Source of the DNA: Phycicoccus sonneratiae
Lineage (GTDB): Bacteria; Actinomycetota; Actinomycetes; Actinomycetales; Dermatophilaceae
NCBI RefSeq assembly: GCF_016887965.1
Contig: NZ_JAFDVD010000014.1
Coordinates: 34,811-98,810 of the forward strand
Reading direction: 5' to 3'
DNA length: 64,000 nt
The notes below the pieces were generated by a model. That model was not told where the DNA came from. It worked only from the letters and a program-made list of their open reading frames with translations, and made no database searches. The translations under genes and the position numbers were made by a program. The first letter of the stretch is position 1, and each line of letters begins with the position of its first letter. Of the stretch, positions 33,291 through 42,459 are shown one piece after another.

Positions 33291-36041
33291 TCACCTCCCC
33301 CGCCCGTCCCGCACGAGGGAGGCCAGCTCCGCTCGGGAGGTGATGCCGAGCCGGGCGTAGACGTTGCGGAGGTGGTACTCGACGGTCTTCGGGCTGAGGA
33401 AGAGCCGCAGGGCCGTCTCGCGCGTCGTCAGGCCGTCGGTGACGAGCACGACGATCTGCCGCTCCCGGGGCGTCAGGGCGTCGAGGACGTTCGTCCCGCG
33501 CCGGGCGGTGGGCTCCCCGGTGGCCTCGAGCTCGGCCGCCGCGCGGTCCGCCCAGGGCCGAGCGCCCAGGCGCTCGAAGACCTCGAGGGCCGCGCGCAGT
33601 GGGGCGCGGGCGTCGGCCCGGCGCCGCAGCCGGCGCAGGCGCTGGCCGTGGAGGAGGGCCGAGCGCGCGGACTCGAAGGCGTCACCCGTCCGGGCGTGCA
33701 GCCCGGCGGCCACGGCGAACTGCTCGTCGACTCCGTCCGGGTCGGCGAGCAGGCCCTCGGCGCGCGCGGCTCGCGCGAGGGCCCACGGACGGGCCTTGAC
33801 CCGGGCCCGGGCGGCGTACCGGTCGACGACGGTGACGGCCTCCTCGCGCCGGCCGAGGAGCACGAGGCACTCGGCGAGCTCGGGGCCGGGATGCAGGTCG
33901 ACGTCCTCGAGGCCCAGCGACTCGAGCCGTTCCGCCACCGCGGAGTACCGGCGCGCGGCGTCCTCCGCGTCACCGGCGGCCAGCGCGGCGTCGCCGCGGG
34001 CGAGGCGAGCCCACAGGTCCGCCATCCGGTTCGCACGCGGGGCCGCGAGCGCCACGGCGGCGTCGGCGTGCGCGGCGCACTCCGCGCGGTCCCCGGTGCG
34101 CGCCTCGACCCAGGCGAGACCGGCGAGGGCGATCGCCTCGTCGGTCACGTGGCCGAGCTCATGGGCCAGCTCGATGGCCTCGGCGTACGCCGACCGGGCC
34201 TCGGGCCAGCGGTCGCGCGTGGCGGCGTCGCGGCCGAGGTGGAACAGCAGCCGCGGGAGCGAGCCGAGCGCCCACGCGCTGCGCCGGGCGTCGATCGCCC
34301 GGGCGAGGTCGTCGGCCGCGTCGTCGCCCCGTAGCCACATCGAGGTGACGAGCGCCCACGCCGCGTCGTCGTCGGACCGCGGGTCGTGCCCACCGGTCGG
34401 GGTGCATCGGGGGTCGAGCGCGCCGAGGTCGTTCAGGGCTCCGGCGAGGGCGGACTCCCCGGGGCGCCCGGCGAGCACCTCGGCCATGCCCACGACCATG
34501 AGGCACCGCCCACGGGCCGGGCCGTCGACCCCCCGGGCGAGCAGGGCCGCCGCGTGCTCTCCCGCGGCGGCGGCCAGCGACGGGTCGGCCCGGTAGAAGG
34601 CGGCGTTGACCAGCTCGCAGAGGGCCCGGCTCACGGCGTCGACCTCCGCGGACGGCGCGGTCGTGACCGCCGCGAGCAGCGCCGGGCCCGCGACGTCGAG
34701 CGAGCCGGTGCGGGCGGCGACCGTCCCCGTCAGCGCCTCGGCCCGCCAACGGTCGACGGGGAAGTCGTGGGCCGCCCTGTCGCACAGCTCGATCGCCCAC
34801 TGGCTGTCACCGGCCACCCATGCGTGGGCGGCCGCGCGCAGCCGGCGGTCGGCCGCGCGCGCAGGGTCCGGGCTGATCGCCGCCGCGCGCTCCAGCCCGG
34901 CGGCGGCGGCGCTGGGGGCTGCACGGCCCGCCGCGACGGCCGCGACGTCCTCGAGGGCGGCGGCGAGGGCCTCGTCCGGACCGGCGGCCGCGGCGGCGAG
35001 GTGGTGGGCGCGCTCGTCGGTGCGCCCCGGTGGAAGGGCGTCGGCCACCGCGGCGTGCAGCCGGCGCCGGACCGCCGCGTCGAGGCCGGAGTACACGGCG
35101 GACCCGACGAGCGGGTGCGAGGGGGCGACCGTGCCGCCGTCGAGCGTGACGAGGCCGGCCCGCTCGGCGCGGTCGACGGCGTCGTCCGCCAGACCGACCG
35201 CCGCGGCGGCGGCCGAGACCACGGCCGCCGAGCGACCGGCGAGCGCCGTGAGGGCGACGACCAGCCGCACGTCCTGCCCGGCCGCGCGGGCCCGTTCGGA
35301 GAAGACCTCGACGAGGTCGCGGGGCAGCGGCAGCGGGCCGCCCGCCTCGAGCAGGGCGCGCGCGTCGTGGCGGCGCACGAGCTCGGAGACCGCGAGCGGG
35401 TTGCCGCCGGTGGCCTCGCGGGCCCGAGCAGCGACCTCGCGGCTGCTCGCGTGGCCGAGCTCGCCGAGCAGGGCGCCCACCGCGTCCTCGCCCAGCCCGT
35501 CGAGGACCAGCTCAGGGAAGCCGGAGGTGGTCCACGGTCCCGGCTCGTCCGGGCGGACCGCGGCGAGCACGATCACCGGGTCCGCGGCCAGTCGGCGGGC
35601 CGCGAAGGCCAGGGCCCGCGCGGACGCGGCGTCGAGGAGGTGGGCGTCGTCGAGGAGCAGCACGAGCGGCCGGGCCTCGGCCCGCCGCGCGAGCACGCCG
35701 AGCGTCGCGGCGCCGACCGCGAAGGGCGGCGGGCCGTCGCCGTCGACGAGGGCCAGCGCGGCCCCGAGGGCGTGCGCCTGCGGAGCCGGCAGGGCAGCGA
35801 GCTCCGCGGCGGCGTCGCCGACCACGAGGCCGAGGGCGGCGTAGGGGACCTCGCGCTCGGCGACGGTTCCGACGACGCGCACGACGCCCGCCCCGCCGGC
35901 GAGTGCCGCCGCCTCCTCGAGGAGCGTCGACTTGCCGACCCCGGCCTCCCCGACGACCACGAGCGTCCCGCCGTGCCCGAGCCGCGCAGCGGCGAGCAGC
36001 CCGCCCACCCGCCGCAGCTCGGCCTCGCGCCCGACGACCAT
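33291..36041 (-). CDS. LAL-family ATP-binding transcriptional regulator (LuxR C-terminal)
   Basis: A 916-residue regulator. An AAA/STAND ATPase occupies the first 300 residues (Walker A GEAGVGKST at 31-39, Walker B LVLLLDDAHLLD), TPR-like Ala-rich helices fill the middle, and a LuxR helix-turn-helix is at the C-terminus (LTPRERQIVVLVTDGLTTRET, then SPKTVEYHLRNVY). LAL proteins switch on adjacent pathways when a ligand or protein partner binds. It is divergent to the methyltransferase and hydrolase-glycosyltransferase genes, which are the likely targets. ATG 36041 is preceded by TACACT at 6 bases, so the mRNA is probably leaderless. Confidence 0.88.
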   Translation of the reverse strand: MVVGREAELRRVGGLLAAARLGHGGTLVVVGEAGVGKSTLLEEAAALAGGAGVVRVVGTVAEREVPYAALGLVVGDAAAELAALPAPQAHALGAALALVDGDGPPPFAVGAATLGVLARRAEARPLVLLLDDAHLLDAASARALAFAARRLAADPVIVLAAVRPDEPGPWTTSGFPELVLDGLGEDAVGALLGELGHASSREVAARAREATGGNPLAVSELVRRHDARALLEAGGPLPLPRDLVEVFSERARAAGQDVRLVVALTALAGRSAAVVSAAAAAVGLADDAVDRAERAGLVTLDGGTVAPSHPLVGSAVYSGLDAAVRRRLHAAVADALPPGRTDERAHHLAAAAAGPDEALAAALEDVAAVAAGRAAPSAAAAGLERAAAISPDPARAADRRLRAAAHAWVAGDSQWAIELCDRAAHDFPVDRWRAEALTGTVAARTGSLDVAGPALLAAVTTAPSAEVDAVSRALCELVNAAFYRADPSLAAAAGEHAAALLARGVDGPARGRCLMVVGMAEVLAGRPGESALAGALNDLGALDPRCTPTGGHDPRSDDDAAWALVTSMWLRGDDAADDLARAIDARRSAWALGSLPRLLFHLGRDAATRDRWPEARSAYAEAIELAHELGHVTDEAIALAGLAWVEARTGDRAECAAHADAAVALAAPRANRMADLWARLARGDAALAAGDAEDAARRYSAVAERLESLGLEDVDLHPGPELAECLVLLGRREEAVTVVDRYAARARVKARPWALARAARAEGLLADPDGVDEQFAVAAGLHARTGDAFESARSALLHGQRLRRLRRRADARAPLRAALEVFERLGARPWADRAAAELEATGEPTARRGTNVLDALTPRERQIVVLVTDGLTTRETALRLFLSPKTVEYHLRNVYARLGITSRAELASLVRDGRGR

Positions 36042-36168
36042 CGGCTCAGTGTAGGAACCCGCCGCAGGACCAGGGTGCCTCCCTGATGCGGGCCCCCGGC
36101 GACGGGGCCGATCGTCGAGGCATCGACCCCGGCGGCCAGCGCCGGGATCATGGACGGGAGGACATCCC

Positions 36169-37245
36169 ATGGCACACAGCCAGACCACGACGGTGGACAC
36201 CGACACGCTCATGTCGTTCGTCTTCCGGGCCGTCGACGAGGTGGGAGCGGCGCTCAACTGTGCGCTCGTCGTCATGGGCGACCGCCTCGGCTACTACCGG
36301 GCGATGGCCGACGCCGGCCCGCTGACGCCGGCCGAGCTCGCCCGGCGCACCGGGACCGCCGAGCCGTACGCCCGCGAGTGGCTCAACGCCCAGGCCGCGG
36401 GGGCGTTCGTCACCTACGAGCCGGCCGACGGCACCTACGGCCTTCCGCCGGAGCACGTCGTCGCCCTGACCGACGAGACGAGCCCCGCGTTCCTGCCGGG
36501 CTTCTTCCAGATCGCCCACGGCACGGTGCGGGACGCCGACCGCGTCCTCGCGGTCGCGCCGGACGGTGACGGCGTCGGCTGGCACGACCACAACACCGAC
36601 GTCCACGACGGCTGCGAGCGCTTCTTCCGGCCCGGGTACAACGCGCACCTCGTCGCCGAGTGGCTGCCGGCGGTCGACGGGCTCGTCGAGCGGCTGACCT
36701 CGGGCGCGAGCGTGGCGGACATCGGCTGCGGGCACGGCGCGTCGACCGTGCTCATGGCGCAGGCCTTCCCCGCTTCACGCTTCGTCGGCTCCGACTACCA
36801 CCGGGCGTCGATCGAGACGGCGACCAAGCGCGCGGCGGATGCCGGTGTGGCCGAACGCGTCTCGTTCGAGGTGGCGGCGGCGACGGAGTTCGGCGGTTCG
36901 GGCTACGACCTCGTGACGACCTTCGACGCGCTCCACGACATGGGCGACCCGGTCGGGGCGGCCACCCGCGTCCGCGAGGCACTGCGCGACGACGGCGTCT
37001 GGCTGCTCGTCGAGCCGGCCGCGGGCGACCGGGTCGAGGACAACCTCAACCCCGTCGGACGGGCCTACTACGGCTTCTCGACGCTGCTGTGCACGCCGGC
37101 GTCGCTGTCGCAGCCGGTCGGGGCGGCCCTCGGCACACAGGCCGGGCCGGCTCGCATCCGCGACGTCACGCTCGCCGCGGGCTTCACCGGGTTCCGGCTG
37201 GCCGCCTCGACGCCGTTCAACAACGTCTTCGAGGTCCGTCCGTGA
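36169..37245 (+). CDS. Class I SAM-dependent methyltransferase with N-terminal winged helix (Rv2258c-like)
   Basis: A 358-residue enzyme. Residues 20-85 look like the dimerising winged helix seen in O-methyltransferases and Rv2258c (GPLTPAELARRTGTAEPYARE), and residues 175-300 form the SAM fold with motif I VADIGCGHGAS. Such enzymes methylate small molecules, often natural products. It begins an operon with a hydrolase-glycosyltransferase fusion, whose GTG overlaps its stop. The divergent LAL gene probably controls it. The substrate is unknown; a tailoring role is inferred. Confidence 0.82.
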   Translation: MAHSQTTTVDTDTLMSFVFRAVDEVGAALNCALVVMGDRLGYYRAMADAGPLTPAELARRTGTAEPYAREWLNAQAAGAFVTYEPADGTYGLPPEHVVALTDETSPAFLPGFFQIAHGTVRDADRVLAVAPDGDGVGWHDHNTDVHDGCERFFRPGYNAHLVAEWLPAVDGLVERLTSGASVADIGCGHGASTVLMAQAFPASRFVGSDYHRASIETATKRAADAGVAERVSFEVAAATEFGGSGYDLVTTFDALHDMGDPVGAATRVREALRDDGVWLLVEPAAGDRVEDNLNPVGRAYYGFSTLLCTPASLSQPVGAALGTQAGPARIRDVTLAAGFTGFRLAASTPFNNVFEVRP

Positions 37246-39371
37246 CCTGGCCGGCCTGGACCCGTCCGGTCGCCGAGGGCGACGTCGTCCGTGACGGCGT
37301 GCGCCTGCGGTGGACCGTGCACGGGTCCGGGCCGGCGACGGTCGTCCTGCTGCCCACCTGGTCCATCGTCCGGTCGCGGATGTGGAAGGCCCAGGTCCCC
37401 CACCTCGCGCGGCACCACCGGGTGGTCACCTTCGACGGGCGCGGCAGCGGCGAGTCCGACCGACCCGAGGGGGCCGCCGCCTACGCGAACGACGAGTACG
37501 CCGCCGACACCCTCGCCGTGATGGACGCCGTGGGCGTCGGCGCGGCGGTGCTCGTCGGGCTCTCGAGCGGCGCGGCGTGGGCCGCCCAGGTGGCGGCGGC
37601 CCGTCCGGACCGGGTCACCGGGCTCGTCGCCTTCGGACCGCCCGGTGGCAGCTGGAGCCCGCAGGCCCACCACGAGGTCGGCACCTTCGCCGACCCGCCG
37701 CAGTCGACGGAGGGCTGGTCGGCGTACAACCGGCACCACTGGCTCGGCGGCGGTTACGACGACTTCGTCGAGTTCTTCTTCGCGCAGATGTACAGCGAGC
37801 CCCACTCGACCCGCCAGCGCGAGGAGTCGGCCGAGTGGGCCCACGAGGTGGGGCCGCGGGTGCTCGCCGACGCCACCTCGGGACGGCTCGGCCTCGACGG
37901 CGCCGCGCTCACGGACCTCGCGGCCGTCCTCGACGAGGTGCGCTGCCCGGTGCTCGTCGTCCACGGCACCGACGACCGGGTCCGCGCCCCGGCCGACGGG
38001 GAGGCCTTCGCGCAGCGCACGGGGGGCTCGCTGCTGCTCGTCGAGGGCGCGGGGCACGGCGTCCCCGCCCGCGACCCGGTGCTCGCCACCCGGGAGATCG
38101 ACCGGTTCGCCCGGCAGGTGGCGAGGTCGGGGGAACCCGGGCGCCGCTGGACCCGGGCCCTGTCGCGGTCTCGGGAGGTCCTCGTGCTCTCCTCCCCCAT
38201 CGGCCTGGGCCACGCCCGGCGCGACCTCGCCGTCGTCCGGGCCCTGCGCGAGCAGCGTCCCGACGTGCGGGTCCGCTGGCTCGCCCAGGACCCCGTGACG
38301 CGGGCGCTGGAGCGGGCCGGCGAGGAGGTGCACCCGGCGTCGGCGTGGCTGGCGTCGGAGTCGGCCCACGTCGAGGCGGCGTGCGGGGAGCACGACCTCG
38401 ACGCCTTCGACGCGATCCGCCGGATGGACGACCTCCTCGTCACCAACTTCCTCGTGCTCGACGAGGTGCTCGAGCGCGAGGACGTCGACCTCGTCGTCGG
38501 CGACGAGGCGTGGGAGACCGACCACTTCCTCCACGAGAACCCCGAGCGCAAACGGGGTGCGTTCGCCTGGCTGACCGACTTCGTCGGGTGGCTGCCGATG
38601 CCGGCCGGGGGCGAGCAGCAGGCGGCGCTCACGGCCGACTACAACGCCGAGATGCTCGAGCACCGGGCCCGCTTCCCGTGGGTGCGTGACCGGTCGGTCT
38701 TCGTCGGGTCGCCGGACGACGTCGTCGAGGGCACGTTCGGGCCCGGGCTGCCCGGCATCCGCGCGTGGACCGAGCGCGAGTTCGACTTCGCCGGGTACGT
38801 CACGGGGTTCACGCCGCCGGGCGAGGAGGAGCGGGTGCGCTGGCGCGCCGAGCTCGGCTTCGGGGCCGAGGAGACCGTGTGCGTCGTGGCCGTCGGCGGG
38901 ACGTCGGTCGGGGCGGGGCTGCTCCGGAGGGTGCTGGCCGCGGTGCCCGCCTGCCGCCGGGCCCGGCCGGACCTGCGGTTCGTCGTCGTCGCCGGCCCGC
39001 GCATCGAGCCGTCGTCGCTGCCGGCCACGCCGGGGGCGGAGGTGCTCGGGTGGGTCCCGGACCTCTGGCGCCACCTCGCCGCGTGCGACGTGGCCGTCGT
39101 CCAGGGCGGCCTGACGACGTGCATGGAGCTCACCGCGTCCCGGACGCCGTTCCTCTTCGTCCCGCTGCGGAACCACTTCGAGCAGAACATCCACGTGCGC
39201 CACCGGTTGGAGCGCTACCGGGCCGGGACGCACCTGCCGTACGAGGAGCTGCTCGAGCCCGACGCGTTCGCCGCGGCCCTCCTCGCGACGCTCGCCGCCC
39301 CGGTCACGGCCCGTCCGGTCGAGACCGACGGCGCCCGGCGGGCGGCATCCCTGCTCCTCGACCTGCTCTGA
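37242..39371 (+). CDS. Fusion of alpha/beta-hydrolase and MGT-type glycosyltransferase
   Basis: A single 709-residue frame with two enzyme parts. Residues 1-295 are an alpha/beta hydrolase: nucleophile S108 in GLSSG, acid D245 in HGTDDR, base H272 in GAGHG. Residues 311-709 are a GT-B glycosyltransferase of the MGT/GT28-like kind: SSPIGLGHARRDLA near 317 and the nucleotide-sugar motif VVQGGLTTCMELTA near 622, followed by PLRNHFEQ. The joint is a short Arg-rich linker, with no stop or start signal. It is translationally coupled to the methyltransferase. The two halves could act in turn on one substrate, for example hydrolysis then glycosylation. The pairing in one chain is uncommon to me. Confidence 0.83.
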   Translation: MTWPAWTRPVAEGDVVRDGVRLRWTVHGSGPATVVLLPTWSIVRSRMWKAQVPHLARHHRVVTFDGRGSGESDRPEGAAAYANDEYAADTLAVMDAVGVGAAVLVGLSSGAAWAAQVAAARPDRVTGLVAFGPPGGSWSPQAHHEVGTFADPPQSTEGWSAYNRHHWLGGGYDDFVEFFFAQMYSEPHSTRQREESAEWAHEVGPRVLADATSGRLGLDGAALTDLAAVLDEVRCPVLVVHGTDDRVRAPADGEAFAQRTGGSLLLVEGAGHGVPARDPVLATREIDRFARQVARSGEPGRRWTRALSRSREVLVLSSPIGLGHARRDLAVVRALREQRPDVRVRWLAQDPVTRALERAGEEVHPASAWLASESAHVEAACGEHDLDAFDAIRRMDDLLVTNFLVLDEVLEREDVDLVVGDEAWETDHFLHENPERKRGAFAWLTDFVGWLPMPAGGEQQAALTADYNAEMLEHRARFPWVRDRSVFVGSPDDVVEGTFGPGLPGIRAWTEREFDFAGYVTGFTPPGEEERVRWRAELGFGAEETVCVVAVGGTSVGAGLLRRVLAAVPACRRARPDLRFVVVAGPRIEPSSLPATPGAEVLGWVPDLWRHLAACDVAVVQGGLTTCMELTASRTPFLFVPLRNHFEQNIHVRHRLERYRAGTHLPYEELLEPDAFAAALLATLAAPVTARPVETDGARRAASLLLDLL

Positions 39372-39394
39372 GGGAGCCGAGGCCCCTGATCACA

Positions 39395-39462
39395 CCGGTC
39401 GAACGTACAGAACACGCCGCGGGCCAGGAGCGGCACGCGGCGTGTTCTGTACGTTCGACGGG
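39395..39462. terminator. Very long perfect hairpin after the glycosyltransferase fusion gene
   Basis: Arms 39398-39421 and 39436-39459 pair over 24 uninterrupted bases, plus two outer pairs beyond one mismatch. The 14-base loop is GGCCAGGAGCGGCA. It lies between the convergent fusion gene and hppA and has no T tract. A hairpin of the same build and a related loop lies at 57453-57519. It is at least a strong terminator and may be a recurrent element. Confidence 0.7.
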
Positions 39463-39491
39463 GTTCTCGGCCCGCCGGGCGGCGGTGCGGG

Positions 39492-41840
39492 TCAGGCCTG
39501 GACGGGCTCCGGCTCCGCGGAGGGGACGTCGGGGTCGACGTCGTCGCCCCCGATGGCGATGTCCTTGCTCTTGGACACCGCGACCGCCCCGACGACGACG
39601 GCGAAGGCGACGCCGGCGATGCCGTAGCGGATCGGGGCCGAGGCACCCGAGCCCACCGAGAGCGTGACGATGGCCGGGGCGATGAGCACCGAGACGAGGT
39701 TCATCACCTTGATGAGCGGGTTGATCGCCGGGCCCGCGGTGTCCTTGAACGGGTCGCCGACGGTGTCGCCGATGACCGTGGCCGCGTGGGCGTCGGTGCC
39801 CTTGCCGCCGTGGTGGCCGTCCTCGACGATCTTCTTCGCGTTGTCCCACGCGCCACCGGAGTTCGCGAGGAACACCGCCATGAGCGCGCCGGAGCCGATG
39901 GCGCCGGCGAGGAACCCGGCGAGGGCCCCGATGCCGAGGCCGAAGCCGACGGCGACCGGCATGAGCGCGGCGAGCAGACCGGGTGTCGCGAGCTCGCGGA
40001 GCGAGTCCTTGGTGCAGATGTCGACGACGCGGCCGTACTCCGGCTTCTCGGTGCCGTCCATGATCCCCGGGTGCTCGCGGAACTGGCGGCGCACCTCGAA
40101 GACGATGGCGCCGGCGGCGCGGGTGACCGCGTTGATGGCCAGCCCGGAGAAGAGGAACACGACGGCGGCACCGATGATCAGGCCGACGAGGGTGTTCGGC
40201 GAGGTGACGAAGGCGTTGGCCTCCGCCACGAAGGTCTCGACCTCGGCCTGGGTGAGGCCCTCGACCTGCGTGCTGCGCCAGGCGTCGGTGTACGAGCCGA
40301 AGAGCGCGGTCGCCGCGAGCACGGCGGTCGCGATGGCGATGCCCTTGGTGATCGCCTTCGTCGTGTTGCCGACCGCGTCGAGCTCGGTGAGGATCTGCGC
40401 GCCCTCGCCGTCGACGTCGCCGGACATCTCGGCGATGCCCTGGGCGTTGTCGGAGACCGGGCCGAAGGTGTCCATCGCGACGATGACGCCGACGGTGGTC
40501 AGCAGGCCGCAGCCGGCGAGCGCGATGAGGAACAGCGAGAGGGCGACCGCGCCACCACCGAGGAGGTAGGCGAGGTAGACCGCACCGCCGATGATCGCCG
40601 CGGTGTAGACCGCCGACTCGAGGCCGACGCCGATGCCCGAGAGCACGACGGTGGCCGGGCCGGTGAGGGAGGTGCGCGCGACGTCCTGGGTCGGGCGCTT
40701 GTCGGTGCCGGTGAAGTGGCCGGTGAGCCACAGGATGATGCCGGCGAGGACGATGCCGATGACGACGGCGAGGACGGCCGCAAGGCGCGGGTCGCCGCTC
40801 AGCGTGGCGATCTGCTCGTTGGAGCTGCCGAGCTCGGCGTACGTCGACGGCAGGTAGGTGTAGGCGAGCACCGCGGAGAGCACGGCCGAGACGGCGGCGG
40901 CGATGTAGAAGCCGCGGTTGATGGCGCTCAGCGCGTTCTCGCCCGGGCGGGCCTTGGTGATGTAGACGCCGAGGAGGGCGGTGAGCGCGCCGATGGCGGG
41001 GACGAGGAGCGGGAAGACGAGGCCGTAGGCGCCGAACGCGACCGACCCGAGGATGAGGGCGGCGACGAGGGTGACGGCGTAGGACTCGAAGAGGTCGGCG
41101 GCCATGCCCGCGCAGTCACCGACGTTGTCGCCGACGTTGTCCGCGATGGTCGCCGCGTTGCGCGGGTCGTCCTCGGGGATTCCCGCCTCGACCTTGCCGA
41201 CGAGGTCGGCGCCGACGTCGGCGGCCTTGGTGAAGATGCCGCCGCCGACGCGCATGAACATCGCGAGGAGCGCGGCGCCGAAGCCGAAGCCCTCGAGGAC
41301 CTTCGGGGCGTCGCCCTTGTAGACGAGGACGACGATCGAGGCGCCGAGCAGGCCGAGACCGACGGTCGCCATGCCGACGACGCCGCCGGTGCGGAAGGCG
41401 ATCTTCATGCCGGCGTCGCGCCCGCCCTCGTGCCGGGCGGCCGAGGCGACGCGGACGTTGGCCTTGACGGCCAAGCTCATGCCGAGGTAGCCGATGGCCG
41501 CCGAGAACAGCGCGCCGAGGATGAAGAAGCCGGAGCGGCCCCAGCGGACGCCGGCGGTGTCGGCGGGCAGGAGCAGCAGGAGACCGAAGACGAGCACGAC
41601 GAAGATGCCGAGGGTCTTGAACTGGCGCGCGAGGTAGGCCTGGGCCCCCTCCTCGACGGCCGAGCCGATCTCCTGCATCTTCTCGGTGCCCGGGTCGGCC
41701 GCGAGCACCTGGCCACGGAACACGAAGCCCATGACGAGCGCCACGAGCGCGATGGCCGCGACCGTGATGACCAGCGTCTGGTTCGTCCCGGTCAGGTCCA
41801 GGGCTCCCGACTCGGCGGTCGCGAGTGCGAGGGGTGCCAT
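39492..41840 (-). CDS. hppA: Membrane proton-translocating pyrophosphatase
   Basis: A 782-residue integral membrane enzyme with about 16 helices. The pyrophosphate site DVGADLVGKVEAGIPEDDPRN is present near residue 220, with NVGDNVGDCAGMAADLFE after it. The segment GNTTKA carries Lys where potassium-dependent enzymes have Ala, so it should be the potassium-independent type. It splits PPi to pump protons. AAGGAGG precedes the ATG. It lies next to bldG and the helicase gene, as in Streptomyces. Confidence 0.95.
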   Translation of the reverse strand: MAPLALATAESGALDLTGTNQTLVITVAAIALVALVMGFVFRGQVLAADPGTEKMQEIGSAVEEGAQAYLARQFKTLGIFVVLVFGLLLLLPADTAGVRWGRSGFFILGALFSAAIGYLGMSLAVKANVRVASAARHEGGRDAGMKIAFRTGGVVGMATVGLGLLGASIVVLVYKGDAPKVLEGFGFGAALLAMFMRVGGGIFTKAADVGADLVGKVEAGIPEDDPRNAATIADNVGDNVGDCAGMAADLFESYAVTLVAALILGSVAFGAYGLVFPLLVPAIGALTALLGVYITKARPGENALSAINRGFYIAAAVSAVLSAVLAYTYLPSTYAELGSSNEQIATLSGDPRLAAVLAVVIGIVLAGIILWLTGHFTGTDKRPTQDVARTSLTGPATVVLSGIGVGLESAVYTAAIIGGAVYLAYLLGGGAVALSLFLIALAGCGLLTTVGVIVAMDTFGPVSDNAQGIAEMSGDVDGEGAQILTELDAVGNTTKAITKGIAIATAVLAATALFGSYTDAWRSTQVEGLTQAEVETFVAEANAFVTSPNTLVGLIIGAAVVFLFSGLAINAVTRAAGAIVFEVRRQFREHPGIMDGTEKPEYGRVVDICTKDSLRELATPGLLAALMPVAVGFGLGIGALAGFLAGAIGSGALMAVFLANSGGAWDNAKKIVEDGHHGGKGTDAHAATVIGDTVGDPFKDTAGPAINPLIKVMNLVSVLIAPAIVTLSVGSGASAPIRYGIAGVAFAVVVGAVAVSKSKDIAIGGDDVDPDVPSAEPEPVQA

Positions 41841-41952
41841 TCCATCCTCCTTGACGGCGTCGTTCGTCCCCGGGCGCGCAGTCGCGCCGACAGGAGGGAC
41901 GGTCCGGTCGGACTGTACCGGTCCGCATGCGGGGGCCGCCCGCCCGGGTCGG

Positions 41953-41968
41953 GGTGACGCGGTTCACA
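41953..41968. promoter_or_regulatory. CRP/GlxR-like site before hppA
   Basis: GGTGACGCGGTTCACA differs from TGTGA-N6-TCACA at one base. It lies 113 bases upstream of the hppA start, in the gap behind the BldG-like gene. Tentative. Confidence 0.35.
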
Positions 41969-42036
41969 CCGGCGTGGTGTTCGGGCCGGTCAGGGCGCCG
42001 CGCCGACGTGGCGGTCCGGTGGAGGGGGTGCGGCGC

Positions 42037-42372
42037 TCAGGCCGCGAGCGCGTCCTCGAGGGTGTCGTGGATGCCGAAGACCTTGTCGAGCCCGGTGATG
42101 CGGAAGACCCGCAGGATGCGCTCGCTCGAGCAGACGATGCGCAGCCAGCCGCCGTCGTTGCGGACGAGCTTGAGCCGGCCGACGAGGACACCCAGGCCCG
42201 TGGAGTCGAGGAAGGTCACGGCGTCGAGGTCGACGACGAGCCGGACGTGGCCGTCGGCGACCTCCTGGTCGAGGGTCTGGCGCAGCTGCGCAGCGGTGTA
42301 GACGTCGACCTCGCCCTCGACGGTGACGACGCCGACGTCGTCGTGGTGGGACGTCGTGACGGAGAGCTCCAC
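42037..42372 (-). CDS. bldG: Anti-sigma-factor antagonist, STAS domain (BldG-like)
   Basis: A 111-residue single STAS domain. It closely resembles Streptomyces BldG: VDLDAVTFLDSTGLGVLVG with the phosphorylatable Ser at 57, and FRITGLDKVFGIH near the end. Unphosphorylated protein would bind an anti-sigma kinase and free its sigma factor. The GTG start is supported by the family N-terminus (MELSV...). In Streptomyces an anti-sigma gene follows; here the next gene is hppA, so the partner must be elsewhere. It is divergent to the helicase, the same order as in Streptomyces. Confidence 0.85.
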   Translation of the reverse strand: MELSVTTSHHDDVGVVTVEGEVDVYTAAQLRQTLDQEVADGHVRLVVDLDAVTFLDSTGLGVLVGRLKLVRNDGGWLRIVCSSERILRVFRITGLDKVFGIHDTLEDALAA

Positions 42373-42459
42373 GCCTCAGGCTCCTCGGGGTGCAGCGGAA
42401 TCTGGCTCGTTCCGGCCACGACGCGGGCGGCGTCGGGACCAAGGATTACCGTAACGGCC

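Noticed and set aside
39398..39459. Long inverted repeat as IS end or attachment site
   Set aside because: No transposase, integrase or target duplication nearby; a terminator-type hairpin with a 14-base loop explains it better.
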